DNA of 64,000 nucleotides. Source: Winogradskyella sp. J14-2 (GTDB lineage Bacteria; Bacteroidota; Bacteroidia; Flavobacteriales; Flavobacteriaceae). The stretch is taken from assembly GCF_001971725.1 (NCBI RefSeq), contig NZ_CP019388.1, forward strand, positions 1,798,001-1,862,000. The letters are read 5' to 3'. The notes under the pieces were generated by a model. The model made no database searches. It was not told the DNA's origin and was given only the letters and a program-made list of their open reading frames with translations. How positions within the stretch are numbered: position 1 is the stretch's first letter; every line of letters starts with the position of its first letter. Below, in pieces: positions 32,902 through 42,538 of the stretch. Position numbers and translations under genes: made by a program.

Positions 32902-34902
32902 TTATTTGTAACTTCTCTCTTTCACTTCAATATTTTCATACTCTAGTGGTTCCTTGTGATGAACTGCTTCACTTGGCTTCCCTTTAAACTCCCATGCTGA
33001 GACATATTGGTATTCTGGTCTTCTCAAAGCTTCGCCACCTTCAGTTTGATACTCTTCTCTAAAATGACCACCTGCTGACTCCTCGCGTTCTAGAGCATCC
33101 TTAGCAAATAATTCTCCTAGTTCTAGGAAGTCTGCTACACGACCTGCTTTAGCTAACTCTTCGTTATATTCGTTTTCAGTTCCTGGTACAAAAACGTCTT
33201 TGTAAAATTCTTCGCGTAACGCAGCAATTTCGGTAATAGCTTCCTTAAGTTCTTTTTCGTTACGTGCCATACCACACTTGTTCCACATAATTTTCCCTAA
33301 TCGTTTGTGGAAATGGTCAACTGATTTAGAGCCTTTATTATTAATTAACTTATTAATATCCGCTCTCACCTTATTTTCTGCCTCATCAAATTCCTTACTA
33401 TCCGTTGGTATTGGTCCTGTTCTAATATCGTGTGCCAAATAGTCGCCAATAGTATAAGGTAATACAAAATAACCGTCGGCCAGACCTTGCATCAATGCAG
33501 ATGCACCTAATCGATTAGCTCCGTGATCTGAGAAATTAGCTTCACCAATAGCATATAAGCCAGGTACTGTAGTCATAAGGTTATAATCTACCCAAAGTCC
33601 GCCCATAGTATAGTGTACTGCAGGGTAAATCATCATTGGTGTCTCGTACGGATTTTGATCTACGATTTTTTCGTACATCTGAAACAAGTTACCATACTTA
33701 TTTTCTACTACTTTTTTACCTAAATCGGTAACTACTTTTTTATCATCAACATCTAAGCCCTTAACATAAGCCTGCTCTTTTCCATAGCGTTCAATAGCTG
33801 CGGCAAAATCCAAATACACGGCTTCTCCAGTCTTGTTAACTCCATAACCAGCATCGCATCGCTCTTTAGCAGCGCGAGACGCAACGTCTCTTGGCACTAA
33901 GTTTCCAAAAGCTGGGTAACGTCGCTCTAAGTAATAATCTCTATCTTCTTCTGCGATTTGTGTTGGCTTTAAGCTTCCATTTCTAATCGCTTCAACATCT
34001 TTTTTATGTTTTGGTACCCAAATACGGCCATCGTTACGTAACGACTCGGACATCAAAGTTAATTTTGATTGATGATCTCCTGAAACCGGAATGCATGTTG
34101 GGTGAATTTGCGTATAACAAGGGTTGGCAAAGAAGGCACCACGTTTGTGTGCTTTCCAAGCTGCTGTTACATTAGAACCCATTGCATAGGTTGATAAATA
34201 AAAGGCATTACCGTAACCACCAGTTCCTAATACAACGGCATGAGCCGAATGTCTTTCTATTTCACCAGTTACGAGGTTACGTGCAATGATTCCTCTTGCT
34301 TTTCCATCAACCACCACCACGTCTAACATTTCGTGACGAGTATACATTTTTATTTTACCACGACCTATTTGGCGATTCATGGCAGCATAAGCTCCTAATA
34401 ATAGTTGCTGCCCTGTTTGCCCTTTAGCATAAAATGTACGTGATACCAATACACCTCCAAATGAGCGGTTATCTAAAAGCCCACCATATTCTCTTGCAAA
34501 AGGCACTCCTTGCGCCACACACTGGTCGATAATATTTGTAGAGACCTCCGCCAAACGATACACGTTAGCTTCGCGCGAACGGTAATCACCACCTTTTACA
34601 GTATCATAAAATAAACGGTATGTAGAATCACCATCGCCTTGGTAATTTTTGGCCGCATTAATACCTCCTTGTGCTGCAATAGAATGTGCGCGTCTTGGTG
34701 AATCCTGAAAGCAAAATGCCTTTACATTATAACCAAGCTCGGCAAGCGTTGCCGCGGCAGAGCCACCAGCTAAACCTGTACCTACGATAATAACGTCTAT
34801 CAGGCGCTTATTAGCTGGATTGACCAAATTAATTTCGTTTTTATGTTTGGTCCACTTGTCCGCTAATGGACCATCTGGTATTTTAGAATCTAATATTGAC
34901 AT
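32902..34902 (-). CDS. sdhA: Succinate dehydrogenase/fumarate reductase flavoprotein subunit
   Basis: 666 residues, the Bacteroidota b-type length. An FAD-binding GxGxxG ([19 protein letters not shown]) lies near residue 40, the covalent FAD histidine is H73 in [16 protein letters not shown], and substrate-site segments [25 protein letters not shown] and [15 protein letters not shown] are present. It oxidises succinate to fumarate at the inner face of the cytoplasmic membrane. It lies between sdhC (11 bases) and sdhB (6 bases) in one operon. Confidence 0.98.
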   Translation of the reverse strand: MSILDSKIPDGPLADKWTKHKNEINLVNPANKRLIDVIIVGTGLAGGSAAATLAELGYNVKAFCFQDSPRRAHSIAAQGGINAAKNYQGDGDSTYRLFYDTVKGGDYRSREANVYRLAEVSTNIIDQCVAQGVPFAREYGGLLDNRSFGGVLVSRTFYAKGQTGQQLLLGAYAAMNRQIGRGKIKMYTRHEMLDVVVVDGKARGIIARNLVTGEIERHSAHAVVLGTGGYGNAFYLSTYAMGSNVTAAWKAHKRGAFFANPCYTQIHPTCIPVSGDHQSKLTLMSESLRNDGRIWVPKHKKDVEAIRNGSLKPTQIAEEDRDYYLERRYPAFGNLVPRDVASRAAKERCDAGYGVNKTGEAVYLDFAAAIERYGKEQAYVKGLDVDDKKVVTDLGKKVVENKYGNLFQMYEKIVDQNPYETPMMIYPAVHYTMGGLWVDYNLMTTVPGLYAIGEANFSDHGANRLGASALMQGLADGYFVLPYTIGDYLAHDIRTGPIPTDSKEFDEAENKVRADINKLINNKGSKSVDHFHKRLGKIMWNKCGMARNEKELKEAITEIAALREEFYKDVFVPGTENEYNEELAKAGRVADFLELGELFAKDALEREESAGGHFREEYQTEGGEALRRPEYQYVSAWEFKGKPSEAVHHKEPLEYENIEVKERSYK

Positions 34903-34913
34903 AGCATTAATTT

Positions 34914-35600
34914 TTAGTGCGTAAAGTGATGGTAAACTGCAATGAAAATAAATAAAGCAGGAATCCCTATAGCGTACACTTTACTAAATCCTTTAAGACT
35001 TTTTGTATACTTATTGTTAGCACCAACTGACTGAAAGGCTGAATTAAATCCGTGCAACAGGTGTAATGCCAACAAGACAAAAGCTACTACATAAATTCCG
35101 ACCCTTACTGGACTTACAAACTTTTCTCTTAATTCTTCATAATAGCGATATCCTGACTCGGCATTGTTAGGATCTATTAAACCGCTCATGTCTCCATTAA
35201 CGTATTTTACAGTCATTTCATGCACCCAAAAATCATAAAAATGAATTCCTAAAAATGCTAAAACCACTAAACCTGTAAGTAACATATTTCTAGAAACCCA
35301 ACTAGAATTGCCTGAAGCTTCATTTTTTGCATATTTTACATTTCTAGAAGCTTTGTTCTTTGCTTCTAAAATAAATCCCATTACAAAATGAAAAATAACA
35401 CCGAATATTAAAATTGGTTGCATTAATCCTTGAACCACAGGATTAGTACCCATAAAGTGTGATAATTCATTAAATAATTCCTCACTAAAGACTGAGGTGA
35501 AATTTATAGAAACGTGCATTACTAGGAAAATCATTAAGAAGAATGCCGAAAGAGCCATAGCAAACTTTCTTCCTATCGAAGAATTAAAAATTCCGCTCAT
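34914..35600 (-). CDS. sdhC: Succinate dehydrogenase cytochrome b subunit
   Basis: 228 residues from ATG 35600, which aligns with the usual [13 protein letters not shown] start. A GTG at 35642 also opens the frame, but it lies upstream of the -7 box at 35629-35636, so it cannot be used from that promoter. Five membrane helices with conserved histidines ([49 protein letters not shown]) match the single-subunit diheme membrane anchor of Bacteroidota succinate:quinone reductases. It is the first gene of sdhCAB. Confidence 0.95.
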   Translation of the reverse strand: MSGIFNSSIGRKFAMALSAFFLMIFLVMHVSINFTSVFSEELFNELSHFMGTNPVVQGLMQPILIFGVIFHFVMGFILEAKNKASRNVKYAKNEASGNSSWVSRNMLLTGLVVLAFLGIHFYDFWVHEMTVKYVNGDMSGLIDPNNAESGYRYYEELREKFVSPVRVGIYVVAFVLLALHLLHGFNSAFQSVGANNKYTKSLKGFSKVYAIGIPALFIFIAVYHHFTH

Positions 35601-35628
35601 TGTAGATCTAATCTTTTTGTTAGTGCAA

Positions 35629-35636
35629 CAAAAATA
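35629..35636 (-). promoter_or_regulatory. sdhCAB promoter -7 box TATTTTTG
   Basis: It matches TAnnTTTG on the minus strand, with TTG 20 bases upstream and the sdhC ATG 28 bases downstream. Confidence 0.7.
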
Positions 35637-35694
35637 CTGCACAAATGGCGTTTTGCCAACAAGTCTAAAATATAATTATTTATTTAGAATCGTT

Positions 35695-36561
35695 TTAATT
35701 AGAAGCGCTCGGAATCAAACCTCTTAAACCCATATCTACAACTTGTTCACCTGCTGATGGCTCATATTTACCGTCTTCATTCACTTCTACCCATTCAAAC
35801 GAATTATTAATTGAAAAGGACAATGTTACCTCAACATCTTGTGTTTCATTTCCTGTTAAGGTAAATGGTGTTGTAAATTCGCCCGTAACCACACAAGAGC
35901 CTTGTGGTACTGGAGATGAATCAAATAATGGATTGGGCACAGTGGTTGCGCCTTCTGGTGCTTGCCCTTGCGTTGTAAATCCTAATGCTTCAAAAGCCCA
36001 AAAACCTTGTAAGACATCATCGTTTACAGTGATTGTACTTCCGTTTAAATCAAAATCTGTGATGTAATTGTTGTATCCAACAAAACTTGCCAAACGTCCT
36101 GTGATTTCTTCAGCATTTTCTGTTAAGACCTGAATGTTACCTTCTTGATAGGATAATGATACTCTTACCCATTCGTAAGAACCTGCTTGTACTTCGCTCA
36201 GCGGAACACTTAAAAACACCTCATCATCTCCTGCAAATATAGCTTGCTGAAAATCAATTGCCATAGCTCCACCTGATTCTGTTTCAGAGCCTACATAAAT
36301 CACTTCTCCTTCTCCTAAAAGCGTTGTTGCTGTTGGTGCCAACTCTATGTAATTGGCACTCATCCGCTCGATAGTAGGTGATTGTGCTGCATTACCATCT
36401 GGAACAGTAACTGGTTCACCTAAATTACCTAAACGCTCTTGATTAGGGTCAAATTTTAGTTTAATGATTAGCTGCGGTGAGGTGCTAAGATTATCATCCT
36501 GATCTTCTCCACAAGCCATAAATAAGCTAAAAACTATAAAAAGTAAGATGATTTTTTTCAT
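35695..36561 (-). CDS. Lipoprotein of unknown function
   Basis: 288 residues. The lipoprotein signal ends at C17 (FSLFMAC), followed by an acidic linker (GEDQDD). The body is beta-rich with no catalytic motif seen; segments include YIELAPTATTLLGEGEVIYV, GSYEWVRVSLSYQEGN and FSINNSFEWVEVNEDGKYEP. The gene lies 23 bases after the large BNR-repeat gene and may be co-transcribed with it. Similar lipoproteins are common in Flavobacteriia but I know no assigned function. Confidence 0.7.
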   Translation of the reverse strand: MKKIILLFIVFSLFMACGEDQDDNLSTSPQLIIKLKFDPNQERLGNLGEPVTVPDGNAAQSPTIERMSANYIELAPTATTLLGEGEVIYVGSETESGGAMAIDFQQAIFAGDDEVFLSVPLSEVQAGSYEWVRVSLSYQEGNIQVLTENAEEITGRLASFVGYNNYITDFDLNGSTITVNDDVLQGFWAFEALGFTTQGQAPEGATTVPNPLFDSSPVPQGSCVVTGEFTTPFTLTGNETQDVEVTLSFSINNSFEWVEVNEDGKYEPSAGEQVVDMGLRGLIPSASN

Positions 36562-36584
36562 GATTATTTAGATTTAGGGTTGTT

Positions 36585-39428
36585 TTATTTTATTTCTAAA
36601 GTCGATTTGGCATCATTGATTTCAATAATATAAACGCCTTTTGGCAAGTAATATTTTCCATTGCCAGATTTACCAATCTTTAATTCTTTATTCGCTTTTT
36701 CCAAAGCTTTCTTTCCTTTTTCAGAAAGGGTTAAATCGTAATCTGTGTAATTAAATCCTTTATCAACGTTTAGTTTAAAGCTATTTAACTCAACTCCATT
36801 TTCTGATACTATTTTTATCGTTTTTTCGCCAGAAGTATTACTGTAAAACTGTATTGTTTTGCTCGGTTCGTAAGCATTTGACCATTGACTCCAAGCACTT
36901 CCCCAACGACCAGAGTGTCTTACAGAACCAACATCAAAAATGGTTGTTGATTTCGCTTTCAAGTCGGGATTCATTTGCTGTAAAGCTTCAATATTGGTTT
37001 TATAGATGCTTCGTCCGTGTGTACCTAACAATAAATCATTAGCTTCTGGTTGTACCACAATATCATGAATAGCCACATTCGGTAATCCTTTTGAAAATAC
37101 TTCCCAAGATGTACCTTTATTAAAAGACACATAGGCTCCGTTATCGGTTCCTAAGTATAGGATATTTTCGTTTTTAGGATCTTCTTTTATCACGTTTACT
37201 GGAGATGCTGGAATGTTTCCGCTGATGTCTTTCCATGTCTGTCCATAATCATCACTCATGAAGGCATAAACTTTAAAATCGTCCCAACGGTAACCATTCA
37301 AGGTCACATAAACTCGCTCTTTTTTGTGTTGAGACGCAATCACACGACTTACCCACAAATCCTTTGGAAATGACTTTGAAACGTTTGTCCAGCTGCCACC
37401 ACCATTTTTGGTGATGTGCACTAAACCGTCATCACTTCCTGTGTAAATTAACCCAAATTGAAACGGACTTTCTGAAATAGACGTTAATGTACCGTAAGCC
37501 ACATTTCCTTTTTTACCTCCATTGGTTAGATCATCACTAATGGCTTCCCAATCGTTACCTTGATTCATGGAACGCATTAATTTATTACCTCCCAAATACA
37601 AAATATCCTGATTGTGAGGCGACAGTAAAATTGGTGTTTGCCAATTAAAACGGTACGGATTTTCGCCTAAAGTATGCTTTGGTTGAATGTAAGTTGCATC
37701 TTCAGTTTCAAGATTTAATCTGTAATAATTACCGAATTGGTAACCTGTGTACACAATATTAGAATTTCTGTTATCAATTTGAATTTGCATACCATCACCT
37801 CCCATTATGGATTTCCATGGATACTGTCCTTCTTGATGCCAGCTTTTATCTTCGCGTGCATTGTGTGCACCAACCCAAACACCATTATCTTGTAAACCTC
37901 CATACACATTATATGGTTTTTCGTTGTCCACATTAATAGCATAGAATTGTCCTACTGAAGGCGAATTGTTCTTTATCCAGTTTTCGCCATCATCATAAGA
38001 AATATTGATACCTCCATCATTACCATCAATTAAATGATTAGGATTTTTTGGGTTAATCCAAAGTGCATGATGATCGGCATGCACATTTTCTGCACTAATG
38101 CTTGTAAATGTTTTTCCTCCATCTTTAGACTTTACAATTGGCACACCATAGATGTAAATGTCATTTTCGTTTACTGGTGACACATGGATGTGACCAAAAT
38201 AATAGCCATAACTATAATAGATGCCATCTAAGAAATCCTCGTGGGTTTTACTCCAAGTTTGTCCGCCATCGGTACTTTTATAAACTTCGGCACCAATTAC
38301 TGGAGTATCGAACAACATGGAATTGGCATCCTCTAAATATTTTGCTAAATCAATAGGTTTTACATTGCCCGAGCGCACCATTTTCTTTACGTTCTGCGCT
38401 CGGTATTTTTCCTGAAAGCCATTATTTTTTAGAAATTGGTCTAGTTTTTTATCTTCTAAAGCCAAAAAATCTGAAGTTGACATGGTTTTAAAATCGTCCT
38501 TTGTCAATCCTTCTTTTTTATCCGATGTTTTGTCGTCCGCTCTTCGGAATTGGTTATCGTGGATGGCATAGACCACATCATCATTAAAGACTGCTATACC
38601 GATTCTTCCTACTCCTTCACCTGTTGGGAAACCGCTTTTTTCTGTGGACACTTTAATCCACGTTTCACCTGCATCTGTGCTTTTGTAAATAGCCGAGTTG
38701 TCGCCATTTCCTTTAAAGTTCCACGCTTTTCGGTCTTTTGTCCATGATGTTGCAAACATCACATTGTAATTTTTTGGACTATGTTGCAAATCGATAATAC
38801 CACTTTCATCATCTACAAAAAGGGTTTGTTTCCACGTTTTTCCACCATCAGTAGTTTTATAAATTCCACGTTCTTTATTTGGCGAGTACAAATGTCCTGT
38901 AACACCAACGGTAATGACATTTGGATTATCGGGATGAATTAAAATAGGCGCAAAGTGGTGCGCATCCATTAAGCCAATGTTTTCCCAAGTTTGGCCATTG
39001 TCATTAGACTTCAACAAACCAATACCTGCATACGAGGAACGCGACGCATTATTTTCGCCTGTGCCAACATAGATGGTTCGGGTTGGCCAATGCACAGCAA
39101 TATCACCAACATTCTGCGTATCTGAACCATCTAAAATTGGTGTAAAAGTAGTACCATTATTTGTGGTGTGCCATACTCCACCTGAGGCATAACCTACGTA
39201 AAATTCGGATGGCATTTCAGGATTTACATCCACATCAACCACACGACCACTCATTATAGTTGGCCCAATATTTTCAAAAGGCACATTTTTTACCAATGAG
39301 GTTTTGGCCATTTCGCGTTTTTCTGCTAGGGCTCTTTTTACGGTTTCTGCAGAGGTTGCTGGTTGTTGTGCAAAAACCACTAAAGCACTTGCGGCAAATG
39401 CAAACGACAGGAATTTAGTTCTAAACAT
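36585..39428 (-). CDS. Large secreted BNR-repeat / sortilin-like beta-propeller protein
   Basis: 947 residues with a signal peptide (1-20, ending VVFAQ). Many BNR (Asp-box) repeats are visible as S-x-D-x-G-x-T-W: KSNDNGQTWENI, KTTDGGKTWKQT, KSTDAGETWIKV, KSTDGGQTWSKT, MSDDYGQTWKDI and others. They form one or two propellers of the VPS10/sortilin or glycosyl-hydrolase-like type. An insert of ~60 charged residues (~305-365) interrupts the repeats. The C-terminus (GVYIIEINDAKSTLEIK) is not a clear type IX secretion signal. Related proteins are widespread in Bacteroidota; function is not known, and the sialidase label sometimes given is not supported by catalytic residues here. Confidence 0.8.
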   Translation of the reverse strand: MFRTKFLSFAFAASALVVFAQQPATSAETVKRALAEKREMAKTSLVKNVPFENIGPTIMSGRVVDVDVNPEMPSEFYVGYASGGVWHTTNNGTTFTPILDGSDTQNVGDIAVHWPTRTIYVGTGENNASRSSYAGIGLLKSNDNGQTWENIGLMDAHHFAPILIHPDNPNVITVGVTGHLYSPNKERGIYKTTDGGKTWKQTLFVDDESGIIDLQHSPKNYNVMFATSWTKDRKAWNFKGNGDNSAIYKSTDAGETWIKVSTEKSGFPTGEGVGRIGIAVFNDDVVYAIHDNQFRRADDKTSDKKEGLTKDDFKTMSTSDFLALEDKKLDQFLKNNGFQEKYRAQNVKKMVRSGNVKPIDLAKYLEDANSMLFDTPVIGAEVYKSTDGGQTWSKTHEDFLDGIYYSYGYYFGHIHVSPVNENDIYIYGVPIVKSKDGGKTFTSISAENVHADHHALWINPKNPNHLIDGNDGGINISYDDGENWIKNNSPSVGQFYAINVDNEKPYNVYGGLQDNGVWVGAHNAREDKSWHQEGQYPWKSIMGGDGMQIQIDNRNSNIVYTGYQFGNYYRLNLETEDATYIQPKHTLGENPYRFNWQTPILLSPHNQDILYLGGNKLMRSMNQGNDWEAISDDLTNGGKKGNVAYGTLTSISESPFQFGLIYTGSDDGLVHITKNGGGSWTNVSKSFPKDLWVSRVIASQHKKERVYVTLNGYRWDDFKVYAFMSDDYGQTWKDISGNIPASPVNVIKEDPKNENILYLGTDNGAYVSFNKGTSWEVFSKGLPNVAIHDIVVQPEANDLLLGTHGRSIYKTNIEALQQMNPDLKAKSTTIFDVGSVRHSGRWGSAWSQWSNAYEPSKTIQFYSNTSGEKTIKIVSENGVELNSFKLNVDKGFNYTDYDLTLSEKGKKALEKANKELKIGKSGNGKYYLPKGVYIIEINDAKSTLEIK

Positions 39429-39450
39429 GTTGGTTAGTTTTTATTTTTAT

Positions 39451-39525
39451 TGTCAGATAGAGCGCAGTCGAGAACTAATCTTAAAGATATTTCTCAATTA
39501 CATTTCGACTGCACTCAATGTGACA
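39451..39525. repeat. Inverted repeat of the TTCGACTGCGCTCAA class
   Basis: The arm at 39451-39473 (TGTCAGATAGAGCGCAGTCG and on) is complementary to 39503-39525 (TTTCGACTGCACTCAATGTG and on) at most positions, with a 29-base loop. Confidence 0.65.
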
Positions 39526-39669
39526 GTAATTAAAGTTGGCTGAATTTAGCCATTAATCCATATATCCTCAAAATTTATAAACAAAGTTTAACAGATTATC
39601 TTAGTAGACTTGGGCTTGCGTTTTACTTTGTTTATTTTTGAGTCACCAAAAAAACATGATAACAAAACG

Positions 39670-39738
39670 TCAGTTTGAGCTTAGTCAAAATGTTTTTTGT
39701 CCACTCGATTTAGCTTTCGACTGCGCTCAAGCAGACAC
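39670..39738. repeat. Inverted repeat of the TTCGACTGCGCTCAA class
   Basis: GTCAGTTTGAGCTTAGTCAA (from 39670) is inverted with TTTCGACTGCGCTCAAGCAG (from 39716). It is the second copy of the class in this gap. Confidence 0.65.
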
Positions 39739-39757
39739 TTAATTAATATTAATGAAA

Positions 39758-39777
39758 TTCCCATTTTCATGGGAATA
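39758..39777. repeat. ATTCCCAT-TTTC-ATGGGAAT hairpin
   Basis: A perfect 8-bp stem with a 4-base loop, 18 bases before the aminopeptidase ATG. It resembles the ATTCC...GGAAT hairpins at 14864 and 14918. It could affect the mRNA leader. Confidence 0.65.
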
Positions 39778-39795
39778 GAAAAATAAATTTTCTTT

Positions 39796-41088
39796 ATGAA
39801 ATACCATCCTATAGACCGTAACCTATTCATAAAAAACCGTGAAAACTTTGCTTCTCAGATGAAGCCAAACAGTTTAGCAGTATTCAATTCAAACGATGTT
39901 TATCCTATTGGAGCGGACAGCACTATTCCGTTTCAACAAGACCGTAATATATTTTACCTCAGTGGTGTTGACCAAGAGGAAAGTATTTTGGTACTTTTTC
40001 CCGATTGCCCCAATCCTAAACACCGTGAAATTCTATTTTTAACCGAAACCAATGATCACATTGCGGTTTGGGAAGGTGAAAAACTCACCAAAGAAAAAGC
40101 CTTTGAAACCTCTGGTGTAAAAACCGTGTATTGGCTACAAGATTTCGATAAAATTTTCAAAGAAATCATGGCTCAGGCAGATACCATCTACATTAACACT
40201 AACGAACATTATCGTGCTAATGTAGCAACGGAAACACGCGAGGCACGATTCAACAAACAGATAAAAGCACAATTTCCTGCGCACAAAGTAGAAAAAAGTA
40301 ATCCGATTTTACAGCGTTTGCGTTCTATAAAAGATCCTATAGAAATTGACTTGATGCAAAAGGCTTGTAATATTACCGAAAAAGGGTTTAGACGCATTTT
40401 AGAATTCACAAAACCTGGTGTTTGGGAATACAACTTAGAAGCTGAGTTTATGCACGAGTTCCTTAACAACCGCTCTAAAGGTTTTGCTTATACTCCAATT
40501 ATTGCTTCAGGAAATAATGCAAACGTTTTACACTATATTGAAAACAACCAACCGTGTAAAGCTGGTGATTTAATTCTGCTCGATGTTGGTGCAGAATATG
40601 CTAACTACTCTAGTGATATGAGTAGAACCATACCTGTTTCTGGAAAGTTTACTAATAGGCAAAAACAAGTCTACAATGCCGTAAATCGTGTTAAGGATGA
40701 AGCTACCAAAATGCTTGTGCCTGGTACTATTTGGGCAGACTACCACGTTGAAGTTGGTAAATTAATGACATCTGAATTATTGGGTCTTGGTTTATTGGAT
40801 AAAGCTGATGTGCAAAACGAAAATCCAGATTGGCCAGCGTACAAAAAGTACTTTATGCATGGTACAAGTCACCATATTGGTTTAGACACGCACGATTACG
40901 GTTTACTACACGAACCAATGCAAGCCAACATGGTGTTTACGGTAGAGCCTGGTATTTATATTCCAGATGAAGGTTTTGGTGTCCGTTTAGAGGATGATGT
41001 GGTGATACAAGAACAAGGAGAACCGTTTAACTTAATGGCGAATATCCCAATTGAAGCGAACGAGATTGAAGAATTAATGAACGCATAA
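39796..41088 (+). CDS. pepP: Xaa-Pro aminopeptidase (aminopeptidase P, M24B)
   Basis: 430 residues. Creatinase-type N-domain (1-~170), then the pita-bread catalytic domain. The five metal ligands can be assigned as D263 and D274 (LLDVGAEYANYSSDMSRT), H359 (HGTSHHIGLDTHD), E384 (TVEPGIYIP) and E399 (GVRLEDDVV). It binds two Mn(II) ions and removes the N-terminal residue before proline; it is cytoplasmic, as no signal is seen. The 3' end (IEANEIEELMNA) has a decayed second copy at 41345-41380, on the far side of the next gene. Confidence 0.95.
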   Translation: MKYHPIDRNLFIKNRENFASQMKPNSLAVFNSNDVYPIGADSTIPFQQDRNIFYLSGVDQEESILVLFPDCPNPKHREILFLTETNDHIAVWEGEKLTKEKAFETSGVKTVYWLQDFDKIFKEIMAQADTIYINTNEHYRANVATETREARFNKQIKAQFPAHKVEKSNPILQRLRSIKDPIEIDLMQKACNITEKGFRRILEFTKPGVWEYNLEAEFMHEFLNNRSKGFAYTPIIASGNNANVLHYIENNQPCKAGDLILLDVGAEYANYSSDMSRTIPVSGKFTNRQKQVYNAVNRVKDEATKMLVPGTIWADYHVEVGKLMTSELLGLGLLDKADVQNENPDWPAYKKYFMHGTSHHIGLDTHDYGLLHEPMQANMVFTVEPGIYIPDEGFGVRLEDDVVIQEQGEPFNLMANIPIEANEIEELMNA

Positions 41089-41107
41089 TAACCAAAACTG
41101 ATTATAC

Positions 41108-41329
41108 ATGAAACGTATTTGTATAGGCTTACTTTGTTTAAGCTTGCTTTTTAGCACCACAGGATGTGCCACGATTTTAGGTGGACCAATTTCATCGAGT
41201 CAAAAAACAAAACCTGTACCAGGACAACAACAACGCGATGTTAGAGTAGGATGGCTTATTGCAGATATCCTACTTTTTGCACCTGGTCTTATTGTTGATT
41301 TTGCTACTGGAGCTATTTATAAGAGGTAA
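41108..41329 (+). CDS. Small lipoprotein
   Basis: 73 residues: lipoprotein signal ending at C20 (LLFSTTGCATILGG), a short polar segment (KTKPVPGQQQRD), and one hydrophobic stretch (VGWLIADILLFAPGLIVDF). The pattern resembles small envelope lipoproteins found in many Gram-negative genomes; the function is not known. It starts 19 bases after pepP and lies between pepP and a scar of the pepP tail, so it may have arrived by recombination. Confidence 0.75.
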   Translation: MKRICIGLLCLSLLFSTTGCATILGGPISSSQKTKPVPGQQQRDVRVGWLIADILLFAPGLIVDFATGAIYKR

Positions 41330-41344
41330 GTTATTATTTTTAAT

Positions 41345-41380
41345 ATTGAAGCTGAAGAGATTGAGGAGTTGATGAATTAA
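41345..41380 (+). pseudogene. Duplicated, diverged 3' end of pepP
   Basis: The frame NIEAEEIEELMN-stop closely repeats the end of pepP (IPIEANEIEELMNA-stop at 41044-41088), with synonymous and replacement differences. No start or other domain is present. It is best read as the leftover tail of an older pepP copy after a recombination event. Confidence 0.65.
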
Positions 41381-41407
41381 AATTCTGATAAAACATGATT
41401 TTTTATT

Positions 41408-42178
41408 ATGAAAAAAGGCCAAAGACTTTGGACAAGAGATGAATTAATTTTAGCGATAAACCTTTATTGTAAATTACCTTTTGGAAAATTGCATAGAACT
41501 AACCCTCAAATAGTTCATTTAGCCAACCTCATTGGAAGAACACCAAGTTCCATAGCTTACAAGTTAGTAAATTTTGCAAGCCTAGATCCAAGTCTACAAG
41601 CAAGAGGGATCAAAGGAGCTTCAAATTCAAGTAAGCTTGATAAAGTTATTTGGGATGAATTTTATAATAATTGGGAAGAATTACCATTTGAAAGTGAGAA
41701 GTTATTATCTAAATTTGAAAGAAAGTCAATCGAAGAATTAAATAATATAGATTCTAAAAGCTTACCTAAGGGTGAGGAAAGAGAAAGAGTTGTAAAAGTT
41801 AGAGTTAATCAATCGTTTTTTAGAAGCTCTATTTTAGCTTCATACAATAACACTTGTTGCGTGACTGGAATTAAACAAAGTGAATTATTAGTTGCTGGAC
41901 ACATTAAACCTTGGAGCCAAGATGAAAAAAACCGATTGAATCCTAGAAATGGTATTGCAATTAATGCCTTGCACGATAAGGCTTTTGAAAATGGGTTAAT
42001 GACAATAACTACAGATTATAAAATTAAAATCTCTTCAATATTGTTAAAAAAGAGAAAAACAGATTCTTTAGAAAAATACTTTTTTCAATATCATGAAAGA
42101 GATATCTTTTTACCATCAAAGTTTTTACCTGATGAAAAATTTTTAACTTACCATAATAATGAGCGTTTTAAAAAATAA
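41408..42178 (+). CDS. HNH endonuclease
   Basis: 256 residues. Residues ~1-125 contain a DNA-binding-like region with WTRDELILAINLYCKLPFGK and a segment suggesting a helix-turn-helix (LANLIGRTPSSIAYKLVNFA). Residues ~140-215 carry the HNH_2 nuclease core: CCVTGIKQSELLVAGHIKPW, then NPRNGIAINALHDKAFENGL with the G-H-I, N and H positions intact. Such proteins are often annotated as restriction endonucleases. The next gene overlaps its end by 20 bases, so the two are co-expressed. The gene is AT-richer than its neighbours, consistent with transfer. No methylase is adjacent; the nearest is at 45.7 kb. Confidence 0.88.
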   Translation: MKKGQRLWTRDELILAINLYCKLPFGKLHRTNPQIVHLANLIGRTPSSIAYKLVNFASLDPSLQARGIKGASNSSKLDKVIWDEFYNNWEELPFESEKLLSKFERKSIEELNNIDSKSLPKGEERERVVKVRVNQSFFRSSILASYNNTCCVTGIKQSELLVAGHIKPWSQDEKNRLNPRNGIAINALHDKAFENGLMTITTDYKIKISSILLKKRKTDSLEKYFFQYHERDIFLPSKFLPDEKFLTYHNNERFKK

Positions 42179-42470
42179 TTTGGCTTTTGAGTATTTACAT
42201 CGAGATAATGGGAATTACAAACAATTTGGTCGTTTGGTCTTTAATAACCCTAATCAAATCGATGTTACAGTTGCAACTTTAAAAATTAAAGAAAAATTAA
42301 TTGACAAAATGTTTTTTTATCCTTCAAAAGTTGGTGTTCGGGAATTTAACAAAGTTGACTTTGCATTTAATATGGAATGGTATGAATTCGTGAAGTTTTC
42401 GACTACAAATGAAAAACCCACAGAAGTGATTAATATTGAAAATTTCATAGAATTATTCAATACTAAATAG
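42159..42470 (+). CDS. Small protein overlapping the HNH endonuclease gene
   Basis: 103 residues, starting in the last codons of the HNH gene (20-base overlap, different frame). No signal or membrane segment. Sequence features are VFNNPNQIDVTVATLKIKEKLIDKMFF and an aromatic stretch NMEWYEFVKF. I recognise no family. The overlap with a nuclease gene suggests a partner or control protein (inference), but there is no direct evidence of immunity or regulation. Confidence 0.65.
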   Translation: MSVLKNNLAFEYLHRDNGNYKQFGRLVFNNPNQIDVTVATLKIKEKLIDKMFFYPSKVGVREFNKVDFAFNMEWYEFVKFSTTNEKPTEVINIENFIELFNTK

Positions 42471-42538
42471 TAAAACAAATACGTCATTTAACGACTACTT
42501 ATAAAAATTATTAAGTAAGAGATTAATAGGTAAAGCAG

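Larger units (their letters stand above)
39429..39795. other. Gene-free interval with inverted repeats
   Basis: A 367-base gap between a minus-strand and a plus-strand gene. It carries two inverted repeats (39451-39525, 39670-39738) and a short hairpin (39758-39777), listed separately. No gene or clear promoter box is seen. Confidence 0.8.

Noticed and set aside
36585..39428. Calling the BNR-repeat protein a sialidase or glycosyl hydrolase
   Set aside because: Asp-box repeats are structural; no catalytic set of residues could be identified.
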